From assembly GCA_041690995.1 (NCBI GenBank), contig JBEPVM010000002.1, positions 26,709 to 90,708 of the forward strand: DNA of 64,000 nucleotides, written 5' to 3'. The position numbers were made by a program, and so were the translations under genes. This DNA comes from UBA4722 sp041690995 (GTDB taxonomy: Bacteria > Pseudomonadota > Gammaproteobacteria > DSM-16500). The first letter of the stretch is position 1. The number at the start of each line of letters is the position of its first letter. Below are positions 9,205 to 18,056 of the stretch, in pieces. Under the pieces are notes generated by a model, which had not been told where the DNA came from, did not search any database, and saw only the letters and a program-made list of their open reading frames with translations.

Positions 9205-10602
9205 ATGAATGTAGGTAAAATTATAGAAATCATCGGCGCTGTCGTTGACGTAAAGTTCGCACGTGATACTGTTCCTAAAATTTATCATGCACTCAGAGTA
9301 GAAGAAACAAACTTGGTGCTTGAAGTGCAACAGCAATTAGGTGATGGCGTAGTGCGTACCATTGCAATGGGTGCAACAGATGGGTTGCGTCGCGGTATGA
9401 ACGTGACTGATACAGGAGAGCCTATTACAGTCCCTGTGGGAAAAGAAACATTAGGCAGAATTATGAACGTGTTAGGGGATCCTATTGATGAAGCGGGTCC
9501 GATTGATACTCAACAGCGTTTACCTATTCATCGTTCTCCACCTGCTTTTGCCGACCAAGCTGCGTCAGAAGAATTGCTAGAAACAGGTATTAAAGTTATT
9601 GATTTAATTTGTCCTTTTGCGAAAGGCGGTAAAGTGGGTTTATTTGGCGGTGCTGGTGTTGGAAAAACCGTTAATATGTTAGAGCTGATTCGTAATATTG
9701 CGATTGAGCATAGTGGGTTTTCTGTATTTGCAGGCGTTGGCGAACGAACGCGTGAAGGCAATGATTTTTATTTAGAAATGAAAGAATCTAAAGTATTAGA
9801 TAAAGTTTCTTTAGTCTATGGCCAAATGAATGAACCACCGGGTAATCGTTTGCGAGTCGCATTGACTGGCTTAACAGTCGCGGAAAATTTTCGTGACGAA
9901 GGCCGCGATGTCTTATTATTCATTGATAACATTTTCCGTTATACCTTGGCAGGTGTGGAAGTATCTGCACTCTTAGGCCGTATCCCTTCTGCTGTCGGTT
10001 ACCAACCCACATTAGCGGAAGAAATGGGTATGTTGCAAGAGCGAATCACCTCGACTAAAACAGGATCAATCACCTCGGTGCAAGCGGTTTATGTGCCAGC
10101 CGATGATTTAACAGATCCTTCTCCTGCAACAACGTTTGCGCATTTAGATGCAACAGTCGTGTTGTCACGTCAAATTGCAGAAATTGGCATTTATCCAGCG
10201 ATTGATCCTTTAGATTCAACAAGCCGTCAGTTAGATCCTTTGATTGTTGGCCAAGAACATTATGATGTGGCATTGGCTGTGCAAAGAACATTACAGCGCT
10301 ATAAAGAATTAAAGGATATTATTGCCATTTTAGGCATGGATGAATTATCTGAAGAAGATCGTTTAGTTGTGACGCGCGCGCGCAAAGTACAACGCTTTTT
10401 ATCACAACCTTTCTTCGTAGCAGAAATATTTACAGGCGTTCCAGGCCGTTATGTACCGATTAAAGAAACCATTCGAGCATTTAAAGGCATTGTAGAAGGT
10501 AATTATGATCATTTACCTGAACAAGCTTTTTATATGGTCGGTACGATTGAAGAAGCAGTAGAAAAAGCGAATATGCTGAAAGAAAAAGAAACTGTAAAAT
10601 AA
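9205..10602 (+). CDS. atpD: F1Fo ATP synthase subunit beta
   Basis: 465 residues. Catalytic subunit. Walker A GGAGVGKT at 148-155, the catalytic Glu in GVGERTREGND, Walker B in LLFIDNIFRYTLAG, and the DELSEED lever as MDELSEEDRLVV. All key residues are in place. The 49-nt spacer after atpG holds an AGAGGTAA ribosome-binding site. Confidence 0.98.
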   Translation: MNVGKIIEIIGAVVDVKFARDTVPKIYHALRVEETNLVLEVQQQLGDGVVRTIAMGATDGLRRGMNVTDTGEPITVPVGKETLGRIMNVLGDPIDEAGPIDTQQRLPIHRSPPAFADQAASEELLETGIKVIDLICPFAKGGKVGLFGGAGVGKTVNMLELIRNIAIEHSGFSVFAGVGERTREGNDFYLEMKESKVLDKVSLVYGQMNEPPGNRLRVALTGLTVAENFRDEGRDVLLFIDNIFRYTLAGVEVSALLGRIPSAVGYQPTLAEEMGMLQERITSTKTGSITSVQAVYVPADDLTDPSPATTFAHLDATVVLSRQIAEIGIYPAIDPLDSTSRQLDPLIVGQEHYDVALAVQRTLQRYKELKDIIAILGMDELSEEDRLVVTRARKVQRFLSQPFFVAEIFTGVPGRYVPIKETIRAFKGIVEGNYDHLPEQAFYMVGTIEEAVEKANMLKEKETVK

Positions 10603-10620
10603 CATATTAGGTTGTAAGGT

Positions 10621-11046
10621 ATGATGACCCCGACATTACGGTTAGACATAGTCAGTGCTGAAGAGGCTATTTTTTCTGGTGAAGCAGAAATGGTATTTGT
10701 AACTGGGCAAATGGGTGAACTCGGTATTGCCCCAGGGCATGCTCCTCTATTCACATCGCTCAAGCCTGGCAATATTCGCGCAATATTACCGGGTCAAGCA
10801 GAAGAAATTTTTTATATGAAAGGCGGTATGTTAGAAGTACAGCCCTTTATTGTGACGGTATTAGCAGATACTGTGGTACGTGCGCACGATATTGATGAAG
10901 CATCTGCCTTGGAAGCGAAAACACGCGCCGAGCAAATACTCTCCGAGAAAAAATCAGGGATTGATTTTGCCAAAGCAACGGCAGAATTATCAGAAGCCAT
11001 TGCACAGATACGCGCAGTGCAGCGCTTGAAAAAAAGATTAAAATAA
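10621..11046 (+). CDS. atpC: F1Fo ATP synthase subunit epsilon
   Basis: 141 residues: N-terminal beta-sandwich (LRLDIVSAEEAIFSGEAEMV, GELGIAPGHAPLFTSLKPG) and a C-terminal two-helix arm ending AVQRLKKRLK that can brake ATP hydrolysis. Last gene of the operon. I see no poly-U terminator right after it, only a palindromic repeat from about 11059. Confidence 0.96.
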   Translation: MMTPTLRLDIVSAEEAIFSGEAEMVFVTGQMGELGIAPGHAPLFTSLKPGNIRAILPGQAEEIFYMKGGMLEVQPFIVTVLADTVVRAHDIDEASALEAKTRAEQILSEKKSGIDFAKATAELSEAIAQIRAVQRLKKRLK

Positions 11047-11058
11047 TTTAGTAATGTA

Positions 11059-11168
11059 GCTGAACTGACCCTTAGCAAATATAATTTCTATTGACTAAGG
11101 CAAGTTTAGTTGCACATCAGAATAGGTTCCCGCCTTCGCGGGAATGACACAGTTAAATGAACATTCTC
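11059..11168. repeat. Half copy of dispersed MITE-like repeat family 1
   Basis: The sequence from AGCTGAACTG through TTAGTTGCACATCAGAATAGG to the palindromic core TTCCCGCCTTCGCGGGAA (11127-11144) and CACAGTTAAATGAACATTCTC matches the interior and right arm of the elements at 52209, 57793 and 63795. The left arm is missing. It lies between the convergent atpC and mdh and may act as a terminator hairpin. Confidence 0.75.
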
Positions 11169-11229
11169 CGTAACAGGCCACTCCTGGAATGCAGTGCTTA
11201 CTCCATAATAAATATGTTTATTGGCAGGC

Positions 11230-12216
11230 TTATATTAATTTCAACTCCCGCACCGCATCACGTTCTGCACGTAATTCGCTTAAAGTCAGTTGAATTTTTT
11301 CCTGCCCAAACGCATTTTGCGTTAAACCCGTGACGACTTTTAATTTACCGTTTTCTGTTCGACAAGGCACAGAGAATATTAAACCTTCATCAATACCATA
11401 TTCGCCTTCTGAACAACGCGCTACAGAAAAAGTTTCGCCTGGTGCTGTATCATGCGTCAGGTTATAAACCGTTGAAAGTGCTGCATTGGCAGCTGACGCA
11501 GCAGAAGAAGAACCGCGCGCTTTAATAACTTCCGCACCACGTTTCTGGACAATAGAAATAAAATCTTTTTGTAACCAATCTGTATCTGTTACAACCTCTG
11601 TCGCAGGTTGGCCATTAATTTTAGCATGATAAAAATCAGGGTATTGCGTAGAAGAGTGGTTCCCCCAGATAGCCATTTCAGTAATAGCACTGACATCAAC
11701 GCCTGCTTTTTTAGCCAGTTGACTACGAGCACGTAATTCATCTAGCCTTGTCATTGCAAAAAAACGTTCATGCGATATATCAGGCGCGTTATTCATAGCG
11801 ATGAGACAATTCGTATTACAAGGATTTCCTACAACCAGCACACGTACATCGTCCGCCGCATGATTATTAATAGCCTGCCCTTGCGTTGTAAATATTTGGC
11901 CATTTATTTTTAATAGATCAGAACGCTCCATGCCGTCTTTGCGTGGCATAGCACCGACCAAGAGCGCCCAATTAATATTGCGCATGGCTTCATTAACATT
12001 TGATGTACAGGTTATTTTTTTTAACAAAGGAAAAGCACAATCATCCAATTCCATCGCAAGACCATGAAGCGAGGGGAGAGCGGGTTCTAATTCTAATAAT
12101 TGCAATTCCACTTCTGTATCAGACCCTAGCATTTGTCCTGATGCAATGCGAAAAACCAATGCATAACCAATTTGACCCGCAGCGCCAGTAATGGCAATCT
12201 TGACACGTTTTTTCAT
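11230..12216 (-). CDS. mdh: Malate dehydrogenase (NAD-dependent, cytosolic-type)
   Basis: 328 residues. TCA-cycle oxidation of malate to oxaloacetate. N-terminal Rossmann loop GAAGQIGYAL; substrate Arg in GAMPRKDGMERSDL and TRLDELRAR; catalytic His in IWGNHSSTQYPDF. The sequence is of the group found in Legionella/Coxiella and cytosolic eukaryotic MDH, not the E. coli type. Alone on its strand, convergent with atpC. Confidence 0.96.
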   Translation of the reverse strand: MKKRVKIAITGAAGQIGYALVFRIASGQMLGSDTEVELQLLELEPALPSLHGLAMELDDCAFPLLKKITCTSNVNEAMRNINWALLVGAMPRKDGMERSDLLKINGQIFTTQGQAINNHAADDVRVLVVGNPCNTNCLIAMNNAPDISHERFFAMTRLDELRARSQLAKKAGVDVSAITEMAIWGNHSSTQYPDFYHAKINGQPATEVVTDTDWLQKDFISIVQKRGAEVIKARGSSSAASAANAALSTVYNLTHDTAPGETFSVARCSEGEYGIDEGLIFSVPCRTENGKLKVVTGLTQNAFGQEKIQLTLSELRAERDAVRELKLI

Positions 12217-12253
12217 TCTTGACTCCCCAATCTCAACAATAATTGCCGCTATA

Positions 12254-12535
12254 TTAACGCGAAATTAACCGCCCTGCCACGAACTTGTGAATGACACTCG
12301 CTAATAATGTTTGATAGGGTAACCCTTCTTGCACAGCTATTCGGCGAACCATATTTAGATCAGCACTTGATACGCGAATATTAATTCGAGTATCTCGTTT
12401 CATAAAATGCCTAGCTGCTTTTTTAGCTAACTCCATTTCTTCTTCTGCATTGTCTACAGAGACAAATTCACCTTTTTCAAAATCGCGTAAAATATCTTTT
12501 TCAGCTTTTTCTATGTCAATTTTTGGTTTGCCCAT
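12254..12535 (-). CDS. CopG-like antitoxin of a BrnT-like toxin pair (copy 1)
   Basis: 93 residues from ATG 12535, chosen because AAGAGGTAAAA lies just upstream; an in-frame ATG at 12562 lies inside the toxin gene without such a site. The N-terminal half is charged. The C-terminal half (RINIRVSSADLNMVRRIA, then GLPYQTLLASVIHKF) is a ribbon-helix-helix fold as in CopG/BrnA antitoxins that bind their own operator. It overlaps the end of the toxin gene by 20 nt, so the pair is one operon with toxin first. A close paralogue is at 28384. Confidence 0.8.
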   Translation of the reverse strand: MGKPKIDIEKAEKDILRDFEKGEFVSVDNAEEEMELAKKAARHFMKRDTRINIRVSSADLNMVRRIAVQEGLPYQTLLASVIHKFVAGRLISR

Positions 12536-12842
12536 GGATTTTACCTCTTCGCCGTTTAACAATTGGCTCTAAATATTTCTTGGTATGCTTCCTACTCGGA
12601 AATATAGTTTTTAGAAAAACCTTTTGACCTTGTCGAACAAAAGGCACTAGATAAATATAGCCTTCTATATCAAGCACATAGAAGAACTGGCCTGCATATT
12701 TCTTTTTGTTAGGATGTTGAATGGTATCCAGCAAATGTCCATTATTAATATAATAAATAATTTCTTCAAAGCTAATACCCTGCTCTTCTTTGAGCGCTAT
12801 GTTCTTCTCTGGATTATATTCATATTCAAGTTCTAATGTCAT
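12516..12842 (-). CDS. BrnT-like type II toxin (copy 1)
   Basis: 108-residue small basic protein with an N-terminal BrnT-like segment (ISFEEIIYYI) and the core YVLDIEGYIYLVPFV then VFLKTIFPSRKHTKKYL. BrnT toxins are RelE-like ribonucleases; the residues R and K in FPSRKHTKKYL are of the sort used there, but the activity is inferred. Paired with the CopG-like gene behind it. No Shine-Dalgarno precedes ATG 12842; the promoter directly abuts it. Paralogue at 28092. Confidence 0.75.
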   Translation of the reverse strand: MTLELEYEYNPEKNIALKEEQGISFEEIIYYINNGHLLDTIQHPNKKKYAGQFFYVLDIEGYIYLVPFVRQGQKVFLKTIFPSRKHTKKYLEPIVKRRRGKIHGQTKN

Positions 12843-12848
12843 GGGAGA

Positions 12849-12876
12849 AGTATAGTTAATTGCTATCTAACGTCAA
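12849..12876 (-). promoter_or_regulatory. Promoter of TA copy 1, apparently giving leaderless toxin mRNA
   Basis: On the minus strand TTGACG (12871-12876), a 16-nt spacer, and TATACT (12849-12854) stand 6 nt from the toxin ATG. Transcription would start at or within a base of the A of the ATG. Confidence 0.6.
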
Positions 12877-13063
12877 TCTTTTAGGTGCCTATATAGCGAC
12901 AATTTGAAATTGAAAATGCTACTGCTTCTCATACGGTTCATAATAGCGCCGATTGCCACTTTAATAACATTGAGTTCTTTATAAAAACATAGAAATTAGG
13001 GTTCAAGATAAGTTATATTTCGCAAAGAATCACATTGGGCATACTTGCGTAACGTACTTTTAA

Positions 13064-13537
13064 ATGAGTAATATAAACAATACAAAAAAAGCTTTAATCT
13101 GGATTACGAATATACTTAAAAATCACGCCATTTGCTTTCAAATAACGGGCGGGTTAGCAGCTCGCGTGTATGGCTCAACTCGAAAATTAATTGATATTGA
13201 TATAGATATTTCCGAAAAGGATTTTGAAAAAATAAGAGAAGAAGTTAAACCTTTTATTATCTTTGGCCCTTCTCATTTCAAAAGTGAAAATTGGGATTTA
13301 TTTCTGATGACATTGAATTATGATGGCCAGGAGATTGATTTAAGCGCTGTAGAGAATACGAGAATATATGACAATAAGAATAAAATCTGGGTTGAAATAA
13401 TTACGGATTTTTCAAAAGTTCAATATAAGGATATTGATGGATTAATGCTACCTGTGATTGAGCGCGAAGCGTTGATGGCATATAAAAAAATACTGGCTCG
13501 ACCTGTTGATTTGCTTGACTTAAAATATCTTGAATAA
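13064..13537 (+). CDS. Small nucleotidyltransferase-fold protein
   Basis: 157 residues. Near the N-terminus ITGGLAARVYGSTRKLIDID gives the nucleotidyltransferase signature (GG, GS, then alternating Asp in DIDIDI). The second acidic strand is probably QEIDLSAVE, and a conserved-looking VIEREALMAYKK and RPVDLLDLKYL follow. Minimal nucleotidyltransferases of this type (MNT, AbiEii) act as antitoxins or toxins that modify tRNA or proteins. No HEPN or AbiEi partner is adjacent, so its role is open. It lies between two TA-type genes. Confidence 0.6.
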   Translation: MSNINNTKKALIWITNILKNHAICFQITGGLAARVYGSTRKLIDIDIDISEKDFEKIREEVKPFIIFGPSHFKSENWDLFLMTLNYDGQEIDLSAVENTRIYDNKNKIWVEIITDFSKVQYKDIDGLMLPVIEREALMAYKKILARPVDLLDLKYLE

Positions 13538-13551
13538 TTGACCTGCACAAG

Positions 13552-13707
13552 TCATGCTGTTTCCCTTAATTTATAGTCAAAAAAATGTTTTTTACACCCT
13601 ACAAAAATAGCAATAATAACAAGAAACATTCCAATGATTTCACTATGACTAATAGGCTCGTTCAGGAATATAAAAACAAGCACAGTTCTGTCACGCGGTA
13701 AGCAGTC
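13552..13707 (-). pseudogene. C-terminal relic of an EamA/DMT-family transporter
   Basis: The minus strand, ending at a TGA at 13552-13554, encodes VLVFIFLNEPISHSEIIGMF followed by LVIIAIFVG and a charged tail. This is the typical last-helix pair of EamA drug/metabolite exporters (the E-P-I-S motif before a final helix ending in G). Upstream the frame meets a stop near 13715, so only about 45 codons remain and no start exists. Confidence 0.6.
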
Positions 13708-13715
13708 TATCTATT

Positions 13716-13940
13716 CTAAGAATGTTGTGTATGTGCTTTCACATAGGCTTTTAGAACAGCATTTATTTTTGACTGATAGCCATGTCCTTTTTGCTTAAAG
13801 TAATCGACTATATCTTCATCCAACCGTACCGAAAGATGTATTTTATGGGTTGGCATTCTCACATCTGCATCTTCCCAAAATTTTTTATTGGTTTTTGGGC
13901 TATCCTCATAATTTATATCCATATTATTTTTTTTTGTCAT
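13716..13940 (-). CDS. Orphan BrnA-like antitoxin
   Basis: About 74 residues from ATG 13940. FWEDADVRMPTHKIHLSVRL then DEDIVDYFKQKGHGYQSKIN and AVLKAYVKAH is the BrnA pattern, a DNA-binding antitoxin with a ribbon-helix-helix-like end. No brnT toxin lies upstream, so it is either an orphan regulator or the remains of a pair. An upstream in-frame ATG at 14003 gives a poorer N-terminus; the RBS is weak for both. Confidence 0.65.
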   Translation of the reverse strand: MTKKNNMDINYEDSPKTNKKFWEDADVRMPTHKIHLSVRLDEDIVDYFKQKGHGYQSKINAVLKAYVKAHTQHS

Positions 13941-14060
13941 AGCGCATTGATTTTTTGTATTAACTGATATAATTCGCCTAGAATTACACGAACATATAGA
14001 CAAATCAACTTTTAAATTAACGTCAGTATGACCTAAGCCGAAGATAGCTAATTTTAATAA

Positions 14061-17000
14061 TTATAGATTTGCGCGAATACCATCCGCCAGCTCCCGTAAT
14101 GCGACGAAAAACATCGTATAATCAATATTAGTGCTGCCATGCAGTAATTGCAGCACCTGGTCCCACCGATGAAGCGCACGCTGATGTTTCTCCATCCATT
14201 TTTTAATGAGTTCATTGGTATTCTTTATTTTTTGATTACTGCGCAGCACGGCAATTGTCAGCATGCCTTGCAATGCATCCAGCTCATCCCGCAAGGTGAG
14301 ACGTGCTAATGTATTCCAATGCCCTTCACGTGGGTCCGTTGAGATTTGATCACGAAACCATACGAGATTAAATGCGCCGCCCACATCAAAATAAATTTTT
14401 GCCGTTTGAATTAAATCAAATTTATGTCGGGTAGAAATCTCGATAATATTTAACGATGTATATAATGCTCTAAAAACAGCTATTTTATTGGCGACTTCCT
14501 TAGGGATACCATGGTCTGTAAATTTTCTAACGAGATCCGTCAGATAGTCTTTCGTTATTCCGCTAATCAACCTCGGTGTCACCTCGGCTAACTTTTTAAC
14601 GCCCGCAGAAAAATGCGTGACAGTTTTTTCAATATCGCCTTGCAAATAGTGGCCTCGAGTGAACCACCGAGTGGAAAGATTTAAAAGCGAGCGCACATAG
14701 TGAAATAATTCATATTGCAATGCCACGGAAATTTTTGTACCCAACGAATCAATAAGCCTTTTGAGATTAGGCGCATCAAATACACGAGATGAAATTTCAT
14801 GCGCCGTGATAATGTCTGAAATGGTCGCTCCCATTTCAACTTCGGCGCGATAAGCAAATGTCACACCCATCTCATTGACAATTTGATTGCTTAACTGTGT
14901 CGCGATAATTTCTCGCCGCAAACTGTGGTGCCGCATAAAATCACTATAAGATTTTTTTAATGTTTTTGGAAATGCATTTTCAAGCACTCGTATAAAATAA
15001 GGATTTTCTGGTAAGCTGGATTTCAAAATTTCATTTTTAATATGAATTTTGCTATAAGATAATAAAACAGCAACTTCGGGACGAGATAATCCTGTTCCAG
15101 ATGCTTTTCGATCTAAAATGGCTTTATCATCAGGTAAAAATTCTACGGTACGATCTATAATTTTTTCAACTTCTAAATCTTTAAGATAATTTTGATAAAG
15201 CCCCATATATCGTGCAGCGCTGAGTGATGAAAAACTCATGGCAAGCGATTGATCATAATTATCTTTTAATACTAACGCTGCGACTTCATCCGTCATGGCG
15301 GCTAATAAGACGTTACGTTTTTGAGTGGTTAATTTACCTTTGGCGACCACCGCGTCTAATAATATTTTGATATTCACTTCATGATCAGAACAATCTACGC
15401 CTGCAGAATTATCAATAAAATCAGTGTTGATGAGTCCGCCTTTCAATGCATACTCAACACGACCGAGCTGTGTAAACCCAAGATTGCCCCCTTCGCCAAC
15501 AATACGACAACGCAATTCATTGCCATTAATGCGACAAAATTCATTGGTTTTATCACCCGCATCTGCATGACTTTCTCTTGACGCCTTCACATAAGTGCCA
15601 ATGCCACCATTAAATAATAAATCAACCGGTGCTTTTAAAAGCGCGCGAATAAGCTCCGTAGGAGAAAGAGAATTGTCTTGCACATCTAATAATGTTTTCA
15701 TTTCCGCAGATAATATAATTGATTTACTGGTCCGTTTAAAAACACCGCCACCTGCCGAAATTAATTTTGCATTATAATCCTCCCACGAAGAGGTCGGTAA
15801 ATTAAAAAGTCGCACGCGCTCTTTGTAAGATTTTTCAGGATGAGGATTAGGATCAATAAAGATATGACGATGATCAAACGCCCCCACCAGTTTAATGTGA
15901 GATGAATAAATCATGCCATTACCAAACACATCGCCGCTCATATCGCCAATACCTACTACGGTAAAATAGGTATCTTTAGCATCAATATCTACGTTTAACT
16001 CACGAAAATGACGACGTACTGACTCCCACGCGCCACGCGCTGTAATGCCTATTTTTTTATGGTCGTAACCTGCTGAACCACCTGAGGCAAACGCATCGCC
16101 CAACCAGAAGTCATATTCTTTTGAAATACTATTGGCTATATCAGAAAATGTCGCAGTGCCTTTGTCTGCCGCAACCACTAAGTAAGGGTCATGATCATCA
16201 TGACATACCACATCTTTCGGTGGGAGAACCTTATGATCTTTTAAATTATCTGTGAGGTCTAATAAGCTACGAATAAATAATTGATAGCAATAAATGACTT
16301 CTGCTTGAATGGTTGCGCGATCCGCATCGGCAGCAACTGTTTTTAAAACAAATCCGCCTTTCGCACCGGATGGAACAATGACTGCATTTTTAACTTTCTG
16401 CGCTTTCATTAAGCCTAACACTTCTGTGCGAAAATCTTCAAGACGATCTGACCAGCGAATACCGCCGCGCGCGACTTTTTCGCTTCGCAAATGAATTCCT
16501 TCTACTCGAGGAGAATAGACAAAAATTTCATAGAGAGGATGAGGCAGAGGCAATTCTGGGATGTCACCTGATTTCAATTTGAATGCAATAGATTCTTTTG
16601 GAGAACCATCCATTCTTTGAAAATAATTTGTGCGTAATGTGGCTTTAATGAGTTGCAGGAAACGCCTCATAATACGGTCATCATCAAGACTCGTAATCTC
16701 ATCCAGCGCATGAATAATTTTTTCTTCTAACCGAGCAGATGTTTTTTTTGTATGGGCAGAGGTTTTAGGGTCGTTTCTTAATTTAAAAAAAAGAATAAGG
16801 TCTTTGGCTATATCAATATGCCGTGCAACGGTTTTTTCGATATACATTTGACTAAAACGAAACCCTGTTTGATGCAAATATTTTGCGTAAGCACGCAAAA
16901 TAGCTACTTCACGCCACGTAAGTTCTGCGCCTAATATCAATTTATTGAATCCATCGTTTTCACATAATTTTGCACACACATGAACAAACCCCTCTTGAAA

Positions 17001-17429
17001 AATTTCTTGTAATTTCTGAACATCTATAGAGTTAGCTTTCTTTTCGTAAGCAACGCTAAAATCGCTAACAAAATAGGTCGTTTTTCCAACATTTATTTTA
17101 TAAGGACGCTCATCATAAGTGCGTAATCCCATATTTTCAAAAATAGGTAAAATATCAGAAAGCGGAATAGCTTTACTGTATTGAAAGAGTCTTAAATGTA
17201 AGGAGTTTTCAGTTTTTTCTGGAAGTTGATGAAAATCAATTTGTAATCTTTTTTCCGATGAAAGCTGCTCAATTTTAATAATATCATTGACCGCAATGCC
17301 AGGTTCGCAATCATCTTTGTAGCTTGCAGGAAAAGCAGTTTTGTATTTAGCGTAGAGAGCCTTACCCTTACTCTCTTTTAAACGCTTCGTAAGACCTATT
17401 TCCAGATTTTCTATCCATGAAGAGGACAT
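14061..17429 (-). CDS. gdhB: NAD-specific glutamate dehydrogenase, large-type, lacking the usual N-terminal third
   Basis: Deaminates glutamate to 2-oxoglutarate and ammonium with NAD, feeding amino-acid carbon into the TCA cycle. Sequence such as GGIRWSDRLEDFRTEVLGLM, VIVPSGAKGGFVLK (catalytic Lys near 350), GIGDMSGDVFGNGM and GRVEYALKGG is that of the ~180-kDa family, normally about 1600 residues. This gene gives only 1122 residues, starting where the family's middle region begins (LYAKYKTAFPASYKDD), so roughly 450-500 N-terminal residues with the ACT-like regulatory domains are absent. ATG 17429 is preceded by AAAGGAG at good spacing and is preferred to 17456. Divergent from rimB. The gene symbol is used by family analogy. 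Confidence 0.85.
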   Translation of the reverse strand: MSSSWIENLEIGLTKRLKESKGKALYAKYKTAFPASYKDDCEPGIAVNDIIKIEQLSSEKRLQIDFHQLPEKTENSLHLRLFQYSKAIPLSDILPIFENMGLRTYDERPYKINVGKTTYFVSDFSVAYEKKANSIDVQKLQEIFQEGFVHVCAKLCENDGFNKLILGAELTWREVAILRAYAKYLHQTGFRFSQMYIEKTVARHIDIAKDLILFFKLRNDPKTSAHTKKTSARLEEKIIHALDEITSLDDDRIMRRFLQLIKATLRTNYFQRMDGSPKESIAFKLKSGDIPELPLPHPLYEIFVYSPRVEGIHLRSEKVARGGIRWSDRLEDFRTEVLGLMKAQKVKNAVIVPSGAKGGFVLKTVAADADRATIQAEVIYCYQLFIRSLLDLTDNLKDHKVLPPKDVVCHDDHDPYLVVAADKGTATFSDIANSISKEYDFWLGDAFASGGSAGYDHKKIGITARGAWESVRRHFRELNVDIDAKDTYFTVVGIGDMSGDVFGNGMIYSSHIKLVGAFDHRHIFIDPNPHPEKSYKERVRLFNLPTSSWEDYNAKLISAGGGVFKRTSKSIILSAEMKTLLDVQDNSLSPTELIRALLKAPVDLLFNGGIGTYVKASRESHADAGDKTNEFCRINGNELRCRIVGEGGNLGFTQLGRVEYALKGGLINTDFIDNSAGVDCSDHEVNIKILLDAVVAKGKLTTQKRNVLLAAMTDEVAALVLKDNYDQSLAMSFSSLSAARYMGLYQNYLKDLEVEKIIDRTVEFLPDDKAILDRKASGTGLSRPEVAVLLSYSKIHIKNEILKSSLPENPYFIRVLENAFPKTLKKSYSDFMRHHSLRREIIATQLSNQIVNEMGVTFAYRAEVEMGATISDIITAHEISSRVFDAPNLKRLIDSLGTKISVALQYELFHYVRSLLNLSTRWFTRGHYLQGDIEKTVTHFSAGVKKLAEVTPRLISGITKDYLTDLVRKFTDHGIPKEVANKIAVFRALYTSLNIIEISTRHKFDLIQTAKIYFDVGGAFNLVWFRDQISTDPREGHWNTLARLTLRDELDALQGMLTIAVLRSNQKIKNTNELIKKWMEKHQRALHRWDQVLQLLHGSTNIDYTMFFVALRELADGIRANL

Positions 17430-17491
17430 TATTAACTCCTTTAGTAAATGAGGCAAATCTTTGATACCAGTGTAATCTCTCGCAATCTGCT

Positions 17492-17521
17492 TTGACAGTG
17501 TATGATAAAAATCAGTAAAAT
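17492..17521 (+). promoter_or_regulatory. Promoter for rimB-rimK
   Basis: TTGACA (17492-17497), 18-nt spacer, TAAAAT (17516-17521) in the gap between the divergent gdh and rimB genes, about 85 nt before the rimB start. Prediction by eye. Confidence 0.5.
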
Positions 17522-17605
17522 AAAATAGAGTATGAAGGTTTGTTGCAGAGACATACGAATTCAGGTAATGTCAGCACCATGGATAATCAAGGTCATCGGT
17601 AGGGA

Positions 17606-18052
17606 ATGAGTAAACTACTAAAAAAAAATAATATTATTGGTTGGAGAGAATGGGTTACTTTACCTGAGTTAGGTATTCCTAGAATTAAAGCCAAAGTAGA
17701 CACGGGTGCGCGTACCTCTGCCTTACATGCGTTTGCCTTAAGGCCTTTTAAAGAAGGAAATAAAGATAAAATTCGTTTTGATATCCACCCCATCCAGCAT
17801 AATATGAATGAAGTAGTGACTTGTGTTGCCGATATTACAGATAAACGATGGGTATGTGACTCTGGAGGGCATCGCGAAGAGCGCTATGTCATTAGCACAC
17901 CGATTGTTTTAGCAGATGAACCATGGTTAATCGAAATTACACTGACTGAACGAGACACGATGTTATTTCGTATGTTGCTCGGAAGAAGCGCTATTCGCAG
18001 ACGTTTTATCGTTAATCCATCTCGTTCATTTGTAAAAGAAAAAAAAGGTTGA
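17606..18052 (+). CDS. rimB: RimB-type putative ATP-dependent zinc protease (DUF785/Zn_protease family)
   Basis: 148 residues. WREWVTLPELGIPRIKAKVD is followed by TGARTSALHA, giving the D-T-G-A retropepsin-like active-site loop of this family, and LGRSAIRRRFIVNPSRS near the end. The family is regularly coupled to rimK, and in Pseudomonas RimB modulates RimK-driven glutamylation of ribosomal protein S6. The next gene, 4 nt away, is rimK, which supports the call. Confidence 0.85.
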   Translation: MSKLLKKNNIIGWREWVTLPELGIPRIKAKVDTGARTSALHAFALRPFKEGNKDKIRFDIHPIQHNMNEVVTCVADITDKRWVCDSGGHREERYVISTPIVLADEPWLIEITLTERDTMLFRMLLGRSAIRRRFIVNPSRSFVKEKKG

Positions 18053-18056
18053 TTTT

